The notes under the pieces were generated by a model. The model saw nothing but the letters and a program-made list of their open reading frames with translations. It was not told the origin of the DNA and did no database searches. A stretch of 64,000 bases of DNA. Source: Pseudonocardia sp. TRM90224. GTDB taxonomy: Bacteria; Actinomycetota; Actinomycetes; Mycobacteriales; Pseudonocardiaceae. Location of the stretch: assembly GCF_021245725.1 (NCBI RefSeq), contig NZ_JAJGSX010000009.1, positions 186,001 to 250,000 of the forward strand. Reading direction: 5' to 3'. Shown one piece after another: positions 41,263-52,825 of this stretch (its first letter is position 1; every line of letters begins with the position of its first letter). The position numbers and the translations under genes are program-made.

Positions 41263-43923
41263 GTGCAGACCCATGAGATCGCCCGCCGCTTCACCGAGCA
41301 CTTCGTCGGAGCGGGGCACACCCGTGTCGCGAGCGCTTCACTGATCCTCGACGACCCCACGCTGCTCTTCGTCAACGCCGGCATGGTGCAGTTCAAGCCG
41401 TACTTCCTCGGTGACGCCCCGCCGCCGTACCCGCGCGCCACCTCGATCCAGAAGTGCGTGCGCACCGGCGACATCGACGAGGTCGGCAAGACCACCCGGC
41501 ACAACACGTTCTTCCAGATGGCCGGCAACTTCTCCTTCGGCGACTACTTCAAGGCCGGAGCGATCGAGCACGCCTGGAACCTCGTGACCGGCAGCCAGGC
41601 CGCCGGCGGCTACGGCTTCGACCCCGAGCGCATCTGGGTCACCGTCTACGAGACCGACGACGAGGCCATCGACCTCTGGAAGAAGATCGCCGGCCTGCCC
41701 GACGAGCGGATCCAGCGTCGCGACGGCCTCGACAACTACTGGGACATGGGCGTGCCCGGCCCCGGCGGCCCGTGTTCGGAGATCTACTACGACCGCGGCC
41801 CCGAGCACGGCAAGGAAGGCGGGCCCGTCGCCGACGAGGACCGCTACCTGGAGATCTGGAACCTGGTCTTCATGCAGGACATCCGCGGCGAGGAGAGCCC
41901 GAAGTACGGGCACCTGCCGATCGGGTCGCTGCCGAAGAAGAACATCGACACCGGCCTGGGCATCGAGCGGGTCGCGTACCTGCTCCAGGGCGTCGACAAC
42001 GTCTATGAGACCGACCTCGTGCGTCCCGTCATCGGGCGCGCGGAGGAGTTCTCCGGCCGCCGCTACGGGGCCAACCACGAGGACGACGTGCGGTTCCGCG
42101 TGATCGCCGACCACGCCCGCTCCGGCGTGATGATCATCGGCGACGGCGTGACCCCCTCCAACGAGGGCCGCGGATACGTCCTGCGCCGGCTGCTGCGCCG
42201 GATCGTGCGCTCGTCGCGGCTGCTGGGCGTGCAGGAGCCGGTGCTGGAGTCGTTCGCCGAGGTCGTGCGCGACGCGATGGCGCCGTCGTACCCGGAGCTG
42301 GAGAGCGGCTTCGAGCGGATCGCCGCGGTCGTGCAGGCCGAGGAGGAGGCGTTCCTGCAGACCCTGACGGCCGGGTCGCGCATCTTCGACACCGCCGTCG
42401 CCGAGACCCGCAAGACCGGCTCCACGACGCTGGCCGGCGACCAGGCCTTCCAGCTGCACGACACGTTCGGCTTCCCGATCGACCTCACCCTGGAGATGGC
42501 CGCCGAGCAGGGGCTGCAGGTCGACCAGGACCGCTTCCGCACGCTCATGGAGGAGCAGCGCTCGCGCGCGAAGGCCGATGCGAAGGCCCGCAAGGTCGGC
42601 CACGGCGACGGCTCGATCTACCGCGCGGTGCTCGACACCCACGGCACCACCGAGTTCCTCGGCTACAGCGAGCTCGCGGCGGAGGCCACCGTGGTCGGGC
42701 TGCTCGTCGACGGGGTCGCGGTGCCGGCCGCCCGCGAGGGCGACCACGTGGAGGTCGTGCTCGACCGCACCCCGTTCTACGCGGAGGCGGGCGGGCAGCA
42801 GGCCGACACCGGTGAGCTGCGCGGTGCTTCGTTCACCGTGCGCGTCGACGACGTGCAGTCGCCGGTCGCAGGGCTGCGTGTGCACCGCGGGGTCGTCACG
42901 AACGGCGACGTCCCGCTCGACGCCGCCGTCGTCGCGGAGGTGGACACCGCCCGTCGGATGTCCGTCTCGCGCGCGCACACCGCCACCCACCTCGTGCACG
43001 CCGGCGTCCGCGGCGCTCTCGGCCCTTCGGCCGCGCAGGCCGGATCGCTGAACGCCCCCGGCCGGCTGCGGTTCGACTTCACCTCGCCCAGCGGGGCAGT
43101 CGCGCCGGCCGCGCTCGCGGAGATCGAGGACGAGGTCAACTCGGTCCTGCAGGAGAACCGCGAGGTGCAGGCCTACGAGACGTCGATGGCCGAGGCCCGC
43201 AAGCTCGGCGCGATGATGCTCTTCGGCGAGAAGTACGGCGACCTCGTGCGGGTGGTCGACATGGGCGACTACTCGCGCGAGCTGTGCGGTGGCACCCACG
43301 TGGGCCGCACCGGCGAGCTGGGCATGGTCAAGGTGCTCTCCGAGGGCTCGATCGGCTCCGGGGTGCGCCGGGTCGAGGCGCTCGTCGGGCTCGACGCGTT
43401 CCGGTTCCTCTCCAAGGAGCACGTGCTCGTCTCGTCGATCGCCGACCAGCTCAAGGCCCGGCCGGAGGACCTCCCGGAGCGGATCAACTCGCTGGTCGAA
43501 CGGCTGCGCACGGCGGAGCGCGACCTGGAGAAGGTGCGTGCCGACGCCGTGCTCTCCTCGGCGGGCTCGCTCGCCGACGGCGCTGAGGACGTCGGTGGGG
43601 TCGCGCTCGTCGCGGTCGAGGTGCCCGGTGGGGTCGCCGGCAACGACCTGCGCGCGCTCGCGTCCGACGTGCGGGCCCGGCTCGGCGCCCGGCCGGGTGT
43701 GGTGGCGCTCTTCTCCACCGACGCCGGCAAGGTCGCGTTCGTCGTGGCGACCACGCAGGCCGCCCGCGACCGTGGGATCGCCGCGGGCAAACTGGTGCCC
43801 GCGTTCGGTCCGTCGGTCGGCGGTCGTGGCGGCGGCAAGCCCGACCTCGCGCAGGGCGGCGGAACGGAGCCCGCAGGCATCCCCGCGGCGCTGGACGCGC
43901 TGCGGGCCGCGTTGCGTGCCTGA
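41263..43923 (+). CDS. alaS: Alanyl-tRNA synthetase
   Basis: 886 residues from a GTG. The class II core is visible ([31 protein letters not shown]). The C-terminal editing domain holds the zinc ligands HTATHLVHA and the CGGTH motif near residue 675. Residues 870-880 end the C-Ala domain. All canonical parts are present; length is typical (about 880). The start spacing to the previous gene is 60 bases. ruvX overlaps the 3' end by eight bases. Confidence 0.97.
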   Translation: MQTHEIARRFTEHFVGAGHTRVASASLILDDPTLLFVNAGMVQFKPYFLGDAPPPYPRATSIQKCVRTGDIDEVGKTTRHNTFFQMAGNFSFGDYFKAGAIEHAWNLVTGSQAAGGYGFDPERIWVTVYETDDEAIDLWKKIAGLPDERIQRRDGLDNYWDMGVPGPGGPCSEIYYDRGPEHGKEGGPVADEDRYLEIWNLVFMQDIRGEESPKYGHLPIGSLPKKNIDTGLGIERVAYLLQGVDNVYETDLVRPVIGRAEEFSGRRYGANHEDDVRFRVIADHARSGVMIIGDGVTPSNEGRGYVLRRLLRRIVRSSRLLGVQEPVLESFAEVVRDAMAPSYPELESGFERIAAVVQAEEEAFLQTLTAGSRIFDTAVAETRKTGSTTLAGDQAFQLHDTFGFPIDLTLEMAAEQGLQVDQDRFRTLMEEQRSRAKADAKARKVGHGDGSIYRAVLDTHGTTEFLGYSELAAEATVVGLLVDGVAVPAAREGDHVEVVLDRTPFYAEAGGQQADTGELRGASFTVRVDDVQSPVAGLRVHRGVVTNGDVPLDAAVVAEVDTARRMSVSRAHTATHLVHAGVRGALGPSAAQAGSLNAPGRLRFDFTSPSGAVAPAALAEIEDEVNSVLQENREVQAYETSMAEARKLGAMMLFGEKYGDLVRVVDMGDYSRELCGGTHVGRTGELGMVKVLSEGSIGSGVRRVEALVGLDAFRFLSKEHVLVSSIADQLKARPEDLPERINSLVERLRTAERDLEKVRADAVLSSAGSLADGAEDVGGVALVAVEVPGGVAGNDLRALASDVRARLGARPGVVALFSTDAGKVAFVVATTQAARDRGIAAGKLVPAFGPSVGGRGGGKPDLAQGGGTEPAGIPAALDALRAALRA

Positions 43924-44359
43924 CGACACGGCGCTCGTGCGGGGGCGCCGGCTCGGCGTCGACGTCGGCGCCGTCCGCATCGGCGTGGCGCTCTCCGACC
44001 CCGGAGGCGTCCTCGCGACGCCACTGGTGACGGTGCCGCGCGCCGCAGAGGGCGACGACGCCGACCTGCGTGCGCTCGCCGCGCTCGCCGTCGAGCACGA
44101 GGTGGTCGGGATCGTGGTCGGCCTCCCGCGCTCGCTGTCGGGCGCGGAAGGCCGGGCCGCGGTGATCGCGCGGGAGTTCGCAACCGCGCTCGCCGCGGCC
44201 GTCACGGTGCCCGTCGAGCTGTCCGACGAGCGGCTCACGACCGTCGTCGCCACGCGCCAGCTGCGCGAGCGTGGGGTGAAGGGCCGCAAGCAGCGCGCCG
44301 TCGTCGACCAGGCGGCTGCCGTGGCGATCCTGCAAGGTTGGCTCGACGGCAGCCGATGA
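43916..44359 (+). CDS. ruvX: Pre-16S rRNA nuclease / Holliday junction resolvase-like YqgF
   Basis: 147 residues from GTG 43916, overlapping alaS by eight bases. RNase H-like fold: [19 protein letters not shown] with the first Asp, [30 protein letters not shown] and [13 protein letters not shown] with the last Asp. In E. coli, YqgF processes pre-16S rRNA. mltG begins inside its stop (ATGA). The order alaS-ruvX-mltG is as in M. tuberculosis. Confidence 0.93.
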   Translation: MPDDTALVRGRRLGVDVGAVRIGVALSDPGGVLATPLVTVPRAAEGDDADLRALAALAVEHEVVGIVVGLPRSLSGAEGRAAVIAREFATALAAAVTVPVELSDERLTTVVATRQLRERGVKGRKQRAVVDQAAAVAILQGWLDGSR

Positions 44360-45957
44360 CACACCACCCGCAGGACAGGACCCCGCCGGGCCGACGCGAC
44401 CCGTCGTCGATACCCTCCCGCACTGTGCAGAGGGAGCGCGGTGACCAGGTGCCACCGTCCCGTAACAGGGCGGACGCGCCGGGTCAGCCTTCGCGCAACG
44501 GCGGTGAGACGCCAGGGGCGGGCCGGCCCCGATCCGCGCCGCCCCGCTACGACGACAACCCCCGGATGGCGCCTCGGCGCCCGGTGAGCCGCCCGGTGAG
44601 TAGCTCGGAGAGCGGGGACCGCCCCGACCCGGGCGGCCGGCCCCCGGAGCGCCGCGTGCCTGACCGTGCCCCTGATCGCGCCCGGCCCGAACGCACCGGC
44701 GAGCGCGCACCCGCACCGCCGTCGGGCGGCCGTGCCGCGCGCCGGGCGGCCGCGGAGGAACCCACCGTCAAGCTGGAGACCGCAAAACCGTCGGGTGAGC
44801 GGGCGGCCACCCGACGGTCCGGCAAGCAGGCCGGCCGCAAGCGTCGCAAGCGCCTGGGCGTGTTCGTGCTCGCCGCGGTGGTGCTGCTCGGTGCCGTCGT
44901 CGGTGGCGGACTCTTCGTCTTCACCTCGTTCTTCTCCACGCCCGACTTCGAAGGCGAGGGCCGCGGCGACGTCGTCGTGCAGGTCGAGGACGGCGACACC
45001 ACCACCAAGATCGCCGGAATCCTCGTCGAGAGCGGTGTGGTGAAGAGCGCCGCCGCGTTCACCAGGGCAGCGGCGAAGGACGACCGGAGCCGGTCGATCC
45101 AACCGGGCTACTACCAGGTGCGCTTCGAGATGTCGGGTGCCGCGGCCGTCGCGCTGATGCTCGACCCGAGCGCGCGGATCGGGCAGCTGGAGATCCGCGG
45201 CGGGGTGCAGCTCGACGACACCCGCGGCGGCGACGGGTCCACCGTGCCCGGCGTGCTGAGCCTCATCTCGGAAGCCACGTGCGCGACGCTCGACGGCGAG
45301 CGCAAGTGCGTCACCGTCGACGAGCTGCGCTCCACGATGTCGACGACGGAGCCGGCGGCGCTGGGTGTGCCCACCTGGGCGCTGGAGGCCGTCGAGCGCG
45401 CCGACCCGGTGCGCAGGCTCGAAGGGCTGCTCGTACCCGGCCGCTACGACGTGAAGCCGGGCGCGCCGGCCGCGGAGGTGCTGAGCGCGCTGCTGGCGAC
45501 GTCCGCGACGCGGCTGGAGGCGGCCGGGCTGGTCTCCGGTGCCCAGGCGATCGGCGCCGACCCCTATGAGGTGCTGATCATCTCCTCGCTCGTCGAGAAG
45601 GAGGCGATCACGCCGGACATGCCGAAGGTCGCCAGGGTGATCTACAACCGGCTCGGTGCCGGCCAGCGCCTCGAACTCGACTCGATGGTGAACTACCCGC
45701 TCGACCTGCAGGCGCTGCGCACGACCGCGGCCGACCGCGCCAAGCCGGGCCCGTACAACAGCTACACGACCGCGGGCCTGCCACCGACCCCCATCTCGGC
45801 GCCCGGCAACAACGCGATCTCCGCGGCGCTCACGCCCGAGCCGGGGTCGTGGTACTTCTTCGTGCGCTGCAAGACCGACGGCTCGTCCTGCTTCGCGGAG
45901 ACGTTCAACGACCACTCCCGCAACGTGCAGGCGGCCCGCGCTGCAGGGGCGTTCTGA
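44356..45957 (+). CDS. mltG: Endolytic murein transglycosylase MltG
   Basis: 533 residues from ATG 44356. A ~165-residue cytoplasmic, disordered, Arg/Pro-rich N-terminus is followed by one membrane helix (about 166-192, [20 protein letters not shown]). The YceG/MltG domain holds the catalytic Glu in [19 protein letters not shown], plus [18 protein letters not shown] and [16 protein letters not shown]. It cuts glycan strands near their growing ends at the membrane. Longer cytoplasmic tail than E. coli MltG but usual for actinobacteria. In M. tuberculosis aroE follows; here accessory genes are inserted. Confidence 0.94.
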   Translation: MTHHPQDRTPPGRRDPSSIPSRTVQRERGDQVPPSRNRADAPGQPSRNGGETPGAGRPRSAPPRYDDNPRMAPRRPVSRPVSSSESGDRPDPGGRPPERRVPDRAPDRARPERTGERAPAPPSGGRAARRAAAEEPTVKLETAKPSGERAATRRSGKQAGRKRRKRLGVFVLAAVVLLGAVVGGGLFVFTSFFSTPDFEGEGRGDVVVQVEDGDTTTKIAGILVESGVVKSAAAFTRAAAKDDRSRSIQPGYYQVRFEMSGAAAVALMLDPSARIGQLEIRGGVQLDDTRGGDGSTVPGVLSLISEATCATLDGERKCVTVDELRSTMSTTEPAALGVPTWALEAVERADPVRRLEGLLVPGRYDVKPGAPAAEVLSALLATSATRLEAAGLVSGAQAIGADPYEVLIISSLVEKEAITPDMPKVARVIYNRLGAGQRLELDSMVNYPLDLQALRTTAADRAKPGPYNSYTTAGLPPTPISAPGNNAISAALTPEPGSWYFFVRCKTDGSSCFAETFNDHSRNVQAARAAGAF

Positions 45958-46012
45958 CGGTCGTAACACTGCGTAACAGCAGGGTCATCGAGCGGACCTA
46001 GCGTCACGGTCC

Positions 46013-47701
46013 ATGACGCAAACACTCGATCCCACCACCACCCCGGAGGGCGGTGGCGGCCGCCGCGGCTTCCGCCGCTGGGCCGCCGCGGAGTCGATCG
46101 AGGACTACTCGCTCCGGTACGCGCCGACGACGTTCCGCCGCTGGACACCGGTGATGGTGGCCTCCACGGCGCTGGGCGGCATCGCCTACCTCGCCGACTA
46201 CGCGATCGGCGCGTCGATCGTGCTCTCGAACGGCACGGCGAGCGCCGTGCTCGGCATCCTCCTGGCCGCGGTGACGATCTTCGTGACGGGCATCCCGATC
46301 TCGTACTACTCGGCGAAGTACGCGATCGACATGGACCTGCTGACCCGCGGCGCCGGTTTCGGCTACTTCGGCTCCACGCTGACGTCGCTGATCTACGCGA
46401 GCTTCACCTTCATCTTCTTCGCGCTCGAAGGGTCGATCATGGCCCAGGCGTTCGAGGTGGGGCTGGGCATCCCGCTCCCGATCGGATACCTGATCACCTC
46501 GCTGATGGTGATCCCGATCGTGATCTACGGGATGAAGGCGCTCACGAAGCTGCAGGCGTGGACGCAGCCGTTCTGGCTGCTGATCTTCGCGGCACCGCTG
46601 ATCGCGCTGCTGGTCCAGCAGCCGCAGGCGTACGGGGACTTCTTCGCGTTCACCGGGACGTCCGGCGGCGCCGGGGTCAGCCTCCTCGGGGTGGGGCTCG
46701 CCGCGGGCGTCGCGCTGTCGTTGATCGCGCAGATCGGTGAGCAGGTCGACTACCTGCGGTTCATGCCGCCGCTCACGCCGGCGAACCGGTTCCAGTGGTG
46801 GGCCGCCGTGCTCTCGGCCGGTCCCGGCTGGGTGATCCTCGGCGCGATCAAGCAGATCTCCGGCGGGCTGCTGGCCGTCTGGATCCTCGACGAGGTCGGT
46901 GCGGTGGCGGCCGTCGAGCCGATCCGGCAGTTCACGGCCGGGCTGGGGCTGGTGCTGCCCGGTTGGCTGGTGCTGCCCGTCGCGGTGCTGTTCGTCGTCG
47001 TCTCGCAGATCAAGATCAACGTCACGAACGCCTATGCGGGGTCGCTCGCCTGGTCGAACTTCTTCTCCCGGGTGCTGCACGCCCACCCCGGGCGGGTCGT
47101 GTGGATCTTCCTCAACGTGGGTGTCGCGCTCGCGTTGATGGAGCTGGGGGTGTTCGGGTTCCTCAACGCCGTGCTCGGCTTCTACTCCAACGTCGCGATC
47201 GCCTGGATCGGCGCGGTCGTCGCCGACCTCGTGATCAACAAGCCGTTGCTGAAGCTCAGCCCGTCCTACATCGAGTTCAAGCGGGCTCACCTGCGCTCGG
47301 TGAATCCCGTCGGATTCGGTTCGATGGTGATCGCCTCGGTGGTGTCGATCCTCGCGTTCTTCGGGTTGTTCGGACCGCTGCTGGCGGCGTTCTCGCCGTA
47401 CCTGGCGCTCGTGCTGGCGTTCGTCCTCTCGCCGGTGATCTGCGTGCTCACCCGCGGCCGCTACTACCTGGCCCGGGTGGACGAGCTGCAGCCTCCGCTG
47501 GAGGACGCCGATGGCCTGCTCTCGACCGCGTTGCTGAGCTGCGGCAAGTGCCACGAGGAGTTCGAACGCCCCGACATGGCCGGCTGCGACTTCCACGGCG
47601 GTGCTGTCTGCTCGCTGTGCTGCAGCTTGGAGACGAGCTGCCACGACGCATGCAAGGCGGGTGGCACTTCAGCGGACCTTCCGATGCCCGGCGTCCGGTA
47701 G
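46013..47701 (+). CDS. NCS1-family permease with Cys-rich C-terminal tail
   Basis: 562 residues. About 12 membrane helices of the nucleobase-cation symporter-1 type, for example SYYSAKYAIDMDLLTRGAGF and NVTNAYAGSLAWSNFFSRV. After the last helix a ~70-residue soluble tail carries a Cys/His cluster: SCGKCHEEFERPDMAGC, then DFHGGAVCSLCCSLETSC and HDACK, with 9 Cys and 3 His, probably binding a metal. NCS1 members import purines, pyrimidines, allantoin or hydantoins. Proximity to urease suggests a ureide-like nitrogen source, but that is inference. The tail is not part of the usual transporter. Confidence 0.87.
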   Translation: MTQTLDPTTTPEGGGGRRGFRRWAAAESIEDYSLRYAPTTFRRWTPVMVASTALGGIAYLADYAIGASIVLSNGTASAVLGILLAAVTIFVTGIPISYYSAKYAIDMDLLTRGAGFGYFGSTLTSLIYASFTFIFFALEGSIMAQAFEVGLGIPLPIGYLITSLMVIPIVIYGMKALTKLQAWTQPFWLLIFAAPLIALLVQQPQAYGDFFAFTGTSGGAGVSLLGVGLAAGVALSLIAQIGEQVDYLRFMPPLTPANRFQWWAAVLSAGPGWVILGAIKQISGGLLAVWILDEVGAVAAVEPIRQFTAGLGLVLPGWLVLPVAVLFVVVSQIKINVTNAYAGSLAWSNFFSRVLHAHPGRVVWIFLNVGVALALMELGVFGFLNAVLGFYSNVAIAWIGAVVADLVINKPLLKLSPSYIEFKRAHLRSVNPVGFGSMVIASVVSILAFFGLFGPLLAAFSPYLALVLAFVLSPVICVLTRGRYYLARVDELQPPLEDADGLLSTALLSCGKCHEEFERPDMAGCDFHGGAVCSLCCSLETSCHDACKAGGTSADLPMPGVR

Positions 47702-47717
47702 CCGGAGGCCTTATGCC

Positions 47718-48623
47718 CTACGCCTCGGGCCGGCCGAAGAACCCCGGTGGCGGCAGCGGCGACGGGGTCGCCGTCCGATCGCTGGGGGCCACGGCGGCGC
47801 CGGCGAACTCGGCGGTCTCCACGCCGTCGAGCACGGTCGCGCGGAACGGGTCCCCGGCCGTCCGCCGGGCCAGCGCGGCGACGGGCAGCTCGCGCTGCGA
47901 GCCGACGACCACGAGGTTGCCGAACCGGCGCCCGGCGAGGATCTCGGGCGATGCGACGACGGCGAGCTCGGCGAACACCGTCGCCACGGCCGCCACCTGG
48001 GCCTTCGCGAACGTGAGGGCGCCCCCGTCGGCGACGTTCGCGGCGTACACCCCACCCGGCGCGAGCACCCGCGCGGCGTCGGCGAGGAACTCGACCGTCG
48101 TCAGGTGCGACGGTGTGCGTGCTCCGGCGAACACGTCGAGCAACAACAGGTCCGTCGAGCCGGCCGGGAGCCGCGAGAGCGCCGCACGCGCGTCGGCGAC
48201 GACCACGTCGAGGTCGTCGGCGGGCAGCCGGTCGGCGACGAGCTGGGCGAGCGCGCCGTCGATCTCTACGACCCGCTGCGGCGAGCCCGGCCGCGTCGCG
48301 GCGACGTATCGGGCGAGCGTCCACGCCCCGCCCCCGAGGTGCAGCACCCGCAGCGGCGCCGTGGGGGCCGCCACGAGGTCGATCACGTGCCCGAGCCTGC
48401 GGATGTACTCGAACTCCAGGTGCGTCGGGTCGTCGAGGTCGACGTGGGACTGCGCGGTGCCGTCCACGAGCAGCGTCCAGCCCCGGAGCCGGTCGGGGTC
48501 GCCCAGCAGCTCGGCGCTGCCGTTGTCGATCTCGGCGCGGAAGCTCGCGCGGGCGATGCGCTCGGAGCGCTCTGGTCGGGGCACAACAGATGATCCTGCC
48601 GCGCGGCGTAACACCGGCGACAT
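47718..48623 (-). CDS. Spermidine-synthase-like methyltransferase-fold protein
   Basis: 301 residues from ATG 48623; a GTG at 48584 is possible. The fold shows [16 protein letters not shown] (motif I), [14 protein letters not shown] (acidic ribose-binding), [10 protein letters not shown], and [12 protein letters not shown], typical of polyamine-synthase-like proteins. The usual membrane region of some fused versions is absent. The substrate is unknown, and the gene is divergent from ureA with 59 bases between starts. Stop TAG at 47718, 14 bases from the stop of the convergent permease gene. Confidence 0.75.
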   Translation of the reverse strand: MSPVLRRAAGSSVVPRPERSERIARASFRAEIDNGSAELLGDPDRLRGWTLLVDGTAQSHVDLDDPTHLEFEYIRRLGHVIDLVAAPTAPLRVLHLGGGAWTLARYVAATRPGSPQRVVEIDGALAQLVADRLPADDLDVVVADARAALSRLPAGSTDLLLLDVFAGARTPSHLTTVEFLADAARVLAPGGVYAANVADGGALTFAKAQVAAVATVFAELAVVASPEILAGRRFGNLVVVGSQRELPVAALARRTAGDPFRATVLDGVETAEFAGAAVAPSDRTATPSPLPPPGFFGRPEA

Positions 48624-48682
48624 CGGCCGGTTATAGGTTCATCGCTCAGGGTGCTCCTAGACCGATCGGAGGAGGGTGCGCG

Positions 48683-48985
48683 GTGCTGTTGTCCCCCCAC
48701 GAGCAGGAGCGGTTGCTGCTCCACGTCGCCGCGGGGCTGGCGCGGCAGCGCCGCGACCGCGGGCTCAAGCTCAACTACCCGGAGGCCGTCGCGATCATCA
48801 GCGACTGGGTGCTGGAAGGCGCGCGCGACGGCCGCAGCGTCGCGGAGCTGATGACCGGCGGGCAGGACGTACTCGCCCGCGACGACGTCATGGAGGGCGT
48901 GCCGGAAATGGTCACGTCGGTGCAGGTCGAGGCGACCTTCCCGGACGGCACGAAGCTCGTCACCGTCCACCGGCCGATCCAGTGA
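48683..48985 (+). CDS. ureA: Urease gamma subunit
   Basis: 100 residues from GTG 48683, the exact family length, preceded by GGAGGAGGG. Contains [42 protein letters not shown] and [29 protein letters not shown] ending. Structural subunit of the (UreABC)3 urease. Overlaps ureB by four bases. First gene of ureABC. Confidence 0.95.
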   Translation: MLLSPHEQERLLLHVAAGLARQRRDRGLKLNYPEAVAIISDWVLEGARDGRSVAELMTGGQDVLARDDVMEGVPEMVTSVQVEATFPDGTKLVTVHRPIQ

Positions 48986-49266
48986 TCCCGGGCGAGTACC
49001 TGCTGGCCGCCGAGCCGGTACCGGTCGACCGGCCACGCACGGGTCTGACCGTCGTCAACACCGGCGACCGTCCGGTCCAGGTCGGGTCGCACTACCACTT
49101 CGCCGCCGCGAACCCGGCCTTGGAGTTCGACCGGGCTGCGGCGACCGGCATGCGGCTCGCCGTCCCGGCCGGGACGGCGGTGCGCTTCGAGCCGGGCGTC
49201 GAGCGCGAGGTGCAGCTCGTCGAGCTGGGCGGGACGCGAACCGTGCCGGGGCTGAGGCTGCAGTGA
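48982..49266 (+). CDS. ureB: Urease beta subunit
   Basis: 94 residues from GTG 48982. Family motifs [41 protein letters not shown] and [18 protein letters not shown]. Structural subunit; also ends in an overlap with ureC of four bases. Length is normal. Confidence 0.95.
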   Translation: MIPGEYLLAAEPVPVDRPRTGLTVVNTGDRPVQVGSHYHFAAANPALEFDRAAATGMRLAVPAGTAVRFEPGVEREVQLVELGGTRTVPGLRLQ

Positions 49267-51002
49267 GCGAGCCAGTGAGCGAACCGTGGATCATCGACCG
49301 CGCCCGCTACGCCGAGCTGTACGGGCCGACCACGGGCGACCGGGTGCGGCTGGCCGACACCGACCTGGTCATCGAGGTGACGGAGGACCGCTGCCGCGGG
49401 CCGCGCGGTGGCGACGAGGTGGTGTTCGGCGGCGGCAAGGTCATCCGCGAGTCCATGGGGCAGGCCAGGACCACCCGCGCCGAGGGTGCGCCCGACCTGG
49501 TGATCACCGGTGCGCTCGTGCTCGACCACTGGGGGGTGGTGAAGGCCGACGTCGGCGTCCGTGACGGGCGGATCGTCGCACTCGGCAAGGCCGGCAACCC
49601 CGACATCATGGACGGCGTCGACCCCGCGCTGGTCATCGGTCCGTCCACCGAGATCATCGCCGGCAACGGGATGATCATGACGGCCGGCGGGGTGGACTGC
49701 CACGTCCACCTGATCTCACCGACCCAGATCCCCGAGGCGCTGGGCTCCGGCATCACGACGTGGATCGCCGGCGGCACCGGCCCCGCTGACGGCACGAAGG
49801 CCACGACCGTCACGCCCGGCTCGTGGTACGTCGCGCGGATGCTGGAGTCGCTCGACGAGTGGCCGCTCAACGTCGCGCTGCTCGGCAAGGGCAACACCGT
49901 GGGCGTCGAGGCGCTGCGCGAGCAGGCCCGCTCCGGGATCTCCGGGTTCAAGCTGCACGAGGACTGGGGCTCGACGCCTGCCGCGATCGACGCGTGCCTG
50001 CGGGTGGCGGGCGAGTTCGGCGTGCAGGTCGCCATCCACACCGACACGTTGAACGAGGCCGGATACGTGCAGGACACCCTCGCCGCGATCGCCGGGCGAG
50101 GCATCCACGCCTACCACACCGAAGGCGCCGGCGGCGGGCACGCACCCGACATCATCACCGTCGCCGGGCAGCCGCACGTGCTGCCCTCGTCGACCAACCC
50201 GACCCGCCCGCACACCGTCAACACGGTCGACGAGCACCTCGACATGCTGATGGTCTGCCACCACCTCAAGCCGAGCGTGCCGGAGGACCTCGCCTTCGCG
50301 GAGAGCCGCATCCGGCCCTCGACGATCGCAGCGGAGGACCTCCTGCACGACATCGGCGCCATCTCCATGATCGGCTCCGACTCACAGGCGATGGGCCGGG
50401 TCGGCGAGGTCCCGTTGCGGACCTGGCAGACCGCGCACGTCGGCAAGAAGCGGTGGGGAGCGTTGCCCGGTGACGGACCTGCCGACAACGTGCGGGCGCG
50501 CCGCTACGTCGCGAAGTACACGATCTGCCCCGCCATCGCGCACGGGCTCGACGCGGAGGTGGGTTCGGTGGAGGTCGGCAAGCTCGCCGACCTCGTGCTC
50601 TACCAACCCGCGTTCTTCGGTGTCCGCCCGGCGCTGGTGCTCAAGGGCGGCATGATCGCCTACGCGGCGATGGGCGACGCCAACGCCTCGATCCCGACCC
50701 CGCAGCCGGTGCTGCCGCGCCCGATGTTCGGCGCCTCGCCGGTGACGACCGCGGCGACATCCGTGCACTTCGTGGCGCCGGCCGCGATCGAGCACGGCCT
50801 AGCGGAGCGGCTTGCCGTGCGGAGGCGGCTGGCGCCGGTGGCCGACACCCGCCACATAACCAAGGCCGACATGCCGGGCAACGACGCCCTCCCGCGCATC
50901 GAGGTGGAGCCCGACACGTTCACCGTCCGGATCGATGGCGAGGTGGTCGAGCCGGCACCGGCCGTCGAGCTGCCGATGGCGCAGCGGTATTTCTTGTTCT
51001 GA
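49263..51002 (+). CDS. ureC: Urease alpha subunit
   Basis: 579 residues from GTG 49263. The nickel site is intact: HVHLISP His pair, the carbamylated Lys in GFKLHEDWG (Lys230 by this numbering), HTDTLNE and [12 protein letters not shown]is residues, and the active-site flap [15 protein letters not shown] carries the final Asp. Hydrolyses urea to ammonia and carbamate. It is not followed by the accessory genes here; these lie at 56.0-58.1 kb. Confidence 0.97.
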   Translation: MSEPVSEPWIIDRARYAELYGPTTGDRVRLADTDLVIEVTEDRCRGPRGGDEVVFGGGKVIRESMGQARTTRAEGAPDLVITGALVLDHWGVVKADVGVRDGRIVALGKAGNPDIMDGVDPALVIGPSTEIIAGNGMIMTAGGVDCHVHLISPTQIPEALGSGITTWIAGGTGPADGTKATTVTPGSWYVARMLESLDEWPLNVALLGKGNTVGVEALREQARSGISGFKLHEDWGSTPAAIDACLRVAGEFGVQVAIHTDTLNEAGYVQDTLAAIAGRGIHAYHTEGAGGGHAPDIITVAGQPHVLPSSTNPTRPHTVNTVDEHLDMLMVCHHLKPSVPEDLAFAESRIRPSTIAAEDLLHDIGAISMIGSDSQAMGRVGEVPLRTWQTAHVGKKRWGALPGDGPADNVRARRYVAKYTICPAIAHGLDAEVGSVEVGKLADLVLYQPAFFGVRPALVLKGGMIAYAAMGDANASIPTPQPVLPRPMFGASPVTTAATSVHFVAPAAIEHGLAERLAVRRRLAPVADTRHITKADMPGNDALPRIEVEPDTFTVRIDGEVVEPAPAVELPMAQRYFLF

Positions 51003-51025
51003 GGCACCTCCGGCTTTCGGATGTG

Positions 51026-51781
51026 CTACCGGAGGAGCTGGGCGAGGTCGACCGAGGTGTCCTCGCTGACGGACGACAGCGCGGTGAGCGTCGGGTGGCC
51101 CGCGGCGAGCAGCGCGCTGTCGGACCCGTCGGCCGGCTCGTCCTCGACCTCCACCTCGGCGAGCTGCCAGCTGCTGTCGTCGGCGGAGTCGACGCGGGTC
51201 TGCACGGTGCCGAACGGCGCGAGCGTCGCGTGGCGCAGGTCCCGCAGCTGAGGGCGGTCCGGGACGTTCAGCGAGAGCACCGTGCCCGCCCCCGTCCCGG
51301 CCAGCAGGTCGAGCACGTCGGGGAGCAGCTTCGCGGCGCCGGACCAGTGCCGATCACCCTCGGGGTGCAGCGCCACGTCGAGCGAGACCGCGAGCGCGCG
51401 CACCCCGACCACCCCGGCCGTCAACGCCGCGCCGACGGTGCCCGAGTGCAGCACCGCCCGCCCCACGTTCGCACCGTGGTTGATCCCGGAGAGCACGAGC
51501 TCCGGCACGGGGTCGAGCCAGCCGCGCAGCGCCGCCAGCACGATGTGACCGGGCTGCGCCTGCACCGCGTAGGCCTCGACGTCCGGCGTGTCGGGCAGGG
51601 TCACCCGGGTCACAGGCGTGCGGCCGTTCTCACGCGTCGCGATGATGGCGGCACTCGCGCCGCTGGACTGCTCCGCGGGCGCGGCGACGACGACATCGAG
51701 CCCGGCGTCCAGCGCGGCTCGCGTCAGCACCGCGAGCCCCGGCGACTCCACTCCGTCGTCGTTGGTGACGAGCACGCGCAT
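51026..51781 (-). CDS. surE: 5'/3'-nucleotidase SurE
   Basis: 251 residues from ATG 51781. The SurE signature MRVLVTNDDGVESPG carries Asp-Asp (residues 8-9), with APAEQSSGASAAI and LSGINHGANVGRAV. Metal-dependent nucleotidase and exopolyphosphatase. Its start shares the A of the TGATG junction with the upstream sugar-kinase gene, so both are co-transcribed. Convergent with ureC, 23 bases apart. Confidence 0.94.
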   Translation of the reverse strand: MRVLVTNDDGVESPGLAVLTRAALDAGLDVVVAAPAEQSSGASAAIIATRENGRTPVTRVTLPDTPDVEAYAVQAQPGHIVLAALRGWLDPVPELVLSGINHGANVGRAVLHSGTVGAALTAGVVGVRALAVSLDVALHPEGDRHWSGAAKLLPDVLDLLAGTGAGTVLSLNVPDRPQLRDLRHATLAPFGTVQTRVDSADDSSWQLAEVEVEDEPADGSDSALLAAGHPTLTALSSVSEDTSVDLAQLLR

Positions 51782-52713
51782 CAGTCCTCCCCCTGCTCCC
51801 ACGGCCGCAGCTCGATGCGCTCCACCAGCGCCTCCACGGCCTCGGCGCCGCCGCTGCCGAGCCCGCGGTGCACCACGTTGAGCGCCCCGCACGCCGCGCC
51901 CACCCGCAACGCGTCGCGGACGGAGCCGCCGCGGGCCAGCGTCGCCACCATGCCCGCCGTCATCGAGTCGCCGGCGCCCTTGGACTCGACGGGCTGCAGC
52001 GGCGGGATCTCGATGACCACGACGTCGTCCTCGACGAGCGCCAGCGCGGGCTGTTCGGCGCGTGAGACCACCACCGTGCCGGCGCCCTCCTTGCGCAGCT
52101 GCCGCATCGCGGCGACCAGCTCTGCGGCGCTGTCGTCGTCGGCGCGCCCGTCCTCCAGCAGTTCCTCGTGGCTGACCTTCACGAGCACCGGCTCCCCGGC
52201 GAGCACCGCGGACAGGCGCTCGCCGGACAGGTCGGCCGCAACCGCGACGCCGTTGGCGGTGAGGTCGGCGGCGAGGCGCGCGTAGAGGTCCGCCGGCAGC
52301 ACCCGGTCGTCGTGCGGGCCGGAGAGCAGCGCGAACCCGTGGCGCAGGCTCTCGGTGAGCGCGAGCTCGTAGAAGGCGTCCTGCTCGTGCCGGTCCATCG
52401 CGCCGCCCGGGGCCTGCGCGACGAGCTCGCGGTCGCCGTCGCGGCGGTCGTGGACGTAAGCGCCGTTGCGCGCGCCGACCTGGACCGAGCGCAGCGCGAC
52501 GTCCTCGCCGGGGACGAGGTGGCTGAGCACATCACCGGTTTCCCCGCCGAGGCCCGCGCAGAACACGACGTGCACACCCAATGTGGAGATCATCCGGGCT
52601 TGCCAGACGCCCTGGCCGCCGGCGTGGACGTGGATGTCGGGCTCACCGGCCCGGTCTTCGATCGTGACGGTCAGGAGCGGGGAGGGGGCAACAACGACCA
52701 CGGTGTCCGTCAT
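51781..52713 (-). CDS. PfkB-family carbohydrate kinase
   Basis: 310 residues from ATG 52713. 1-phosphofructokinase-like: PLLTVTIEDRAGEPDIHVHAGGQGV, and signature 2 SKGAGDSMTAGMVATLA with the catalytic Asp. The substrate could be fructose 1-phosphate, tagatose 6-phosphate or another sugar phosphate. Longer upstream open sequence overlaps the ku promoter and is not used. Coupled to surE (TGATG). Confidence 0.88.
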   Translation of the reverse strand: MTDTVVVVAPSPLLTVTIEDRAGEPDIHVHAGGQGVWQARMISTLGVHVVFCAGLGGETGDVLSHLVPGEDVALRSVQVGARNGAYVHDRRDGDRELVAQAPGGAMDRHEQDAFYELALTESLRHGFALLSGPHDDRVLPADLYARLAADLTANGVAVAADLSGERLSAVLAGEPVLVKVSHEELLEDGRADDDSAAELVAAMRQLRKEGAGTVVVSRAEQPALALVEDDVVVIEIPPLQPVESKGAGDSMTAGMVATLARGGSVRDALRVGAACGALNVVHRGLGSGGAEAVEALVERIELRPWEQGED

Positions 52714-52825
52714 GTCCGTTCCATACCCGGATGCACCACCTCGCGAACCGCGGCGCCATCCTGCGAACCCGCGCCCCGCGGGCGATTCTGGAAGGGAACG
52801 CCGTCCGATCAGGAGGTTCGCAGCC

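Noticed and set aside
44338-44355. Earlier start of mltG at 44338
   Set aside because: The ATG at 44356 forms the usual ATGA overlap with ruvX; the extra six residues have no support.
41338-45969. A 1543-codon minus-strand open frame opposite alaS, ruvX and mltG
   Set aside because: Long only because stop codons are rare at high GC; Arg/Val/Leu-rich with no domains, while the plus strand encodes three well-known genes.
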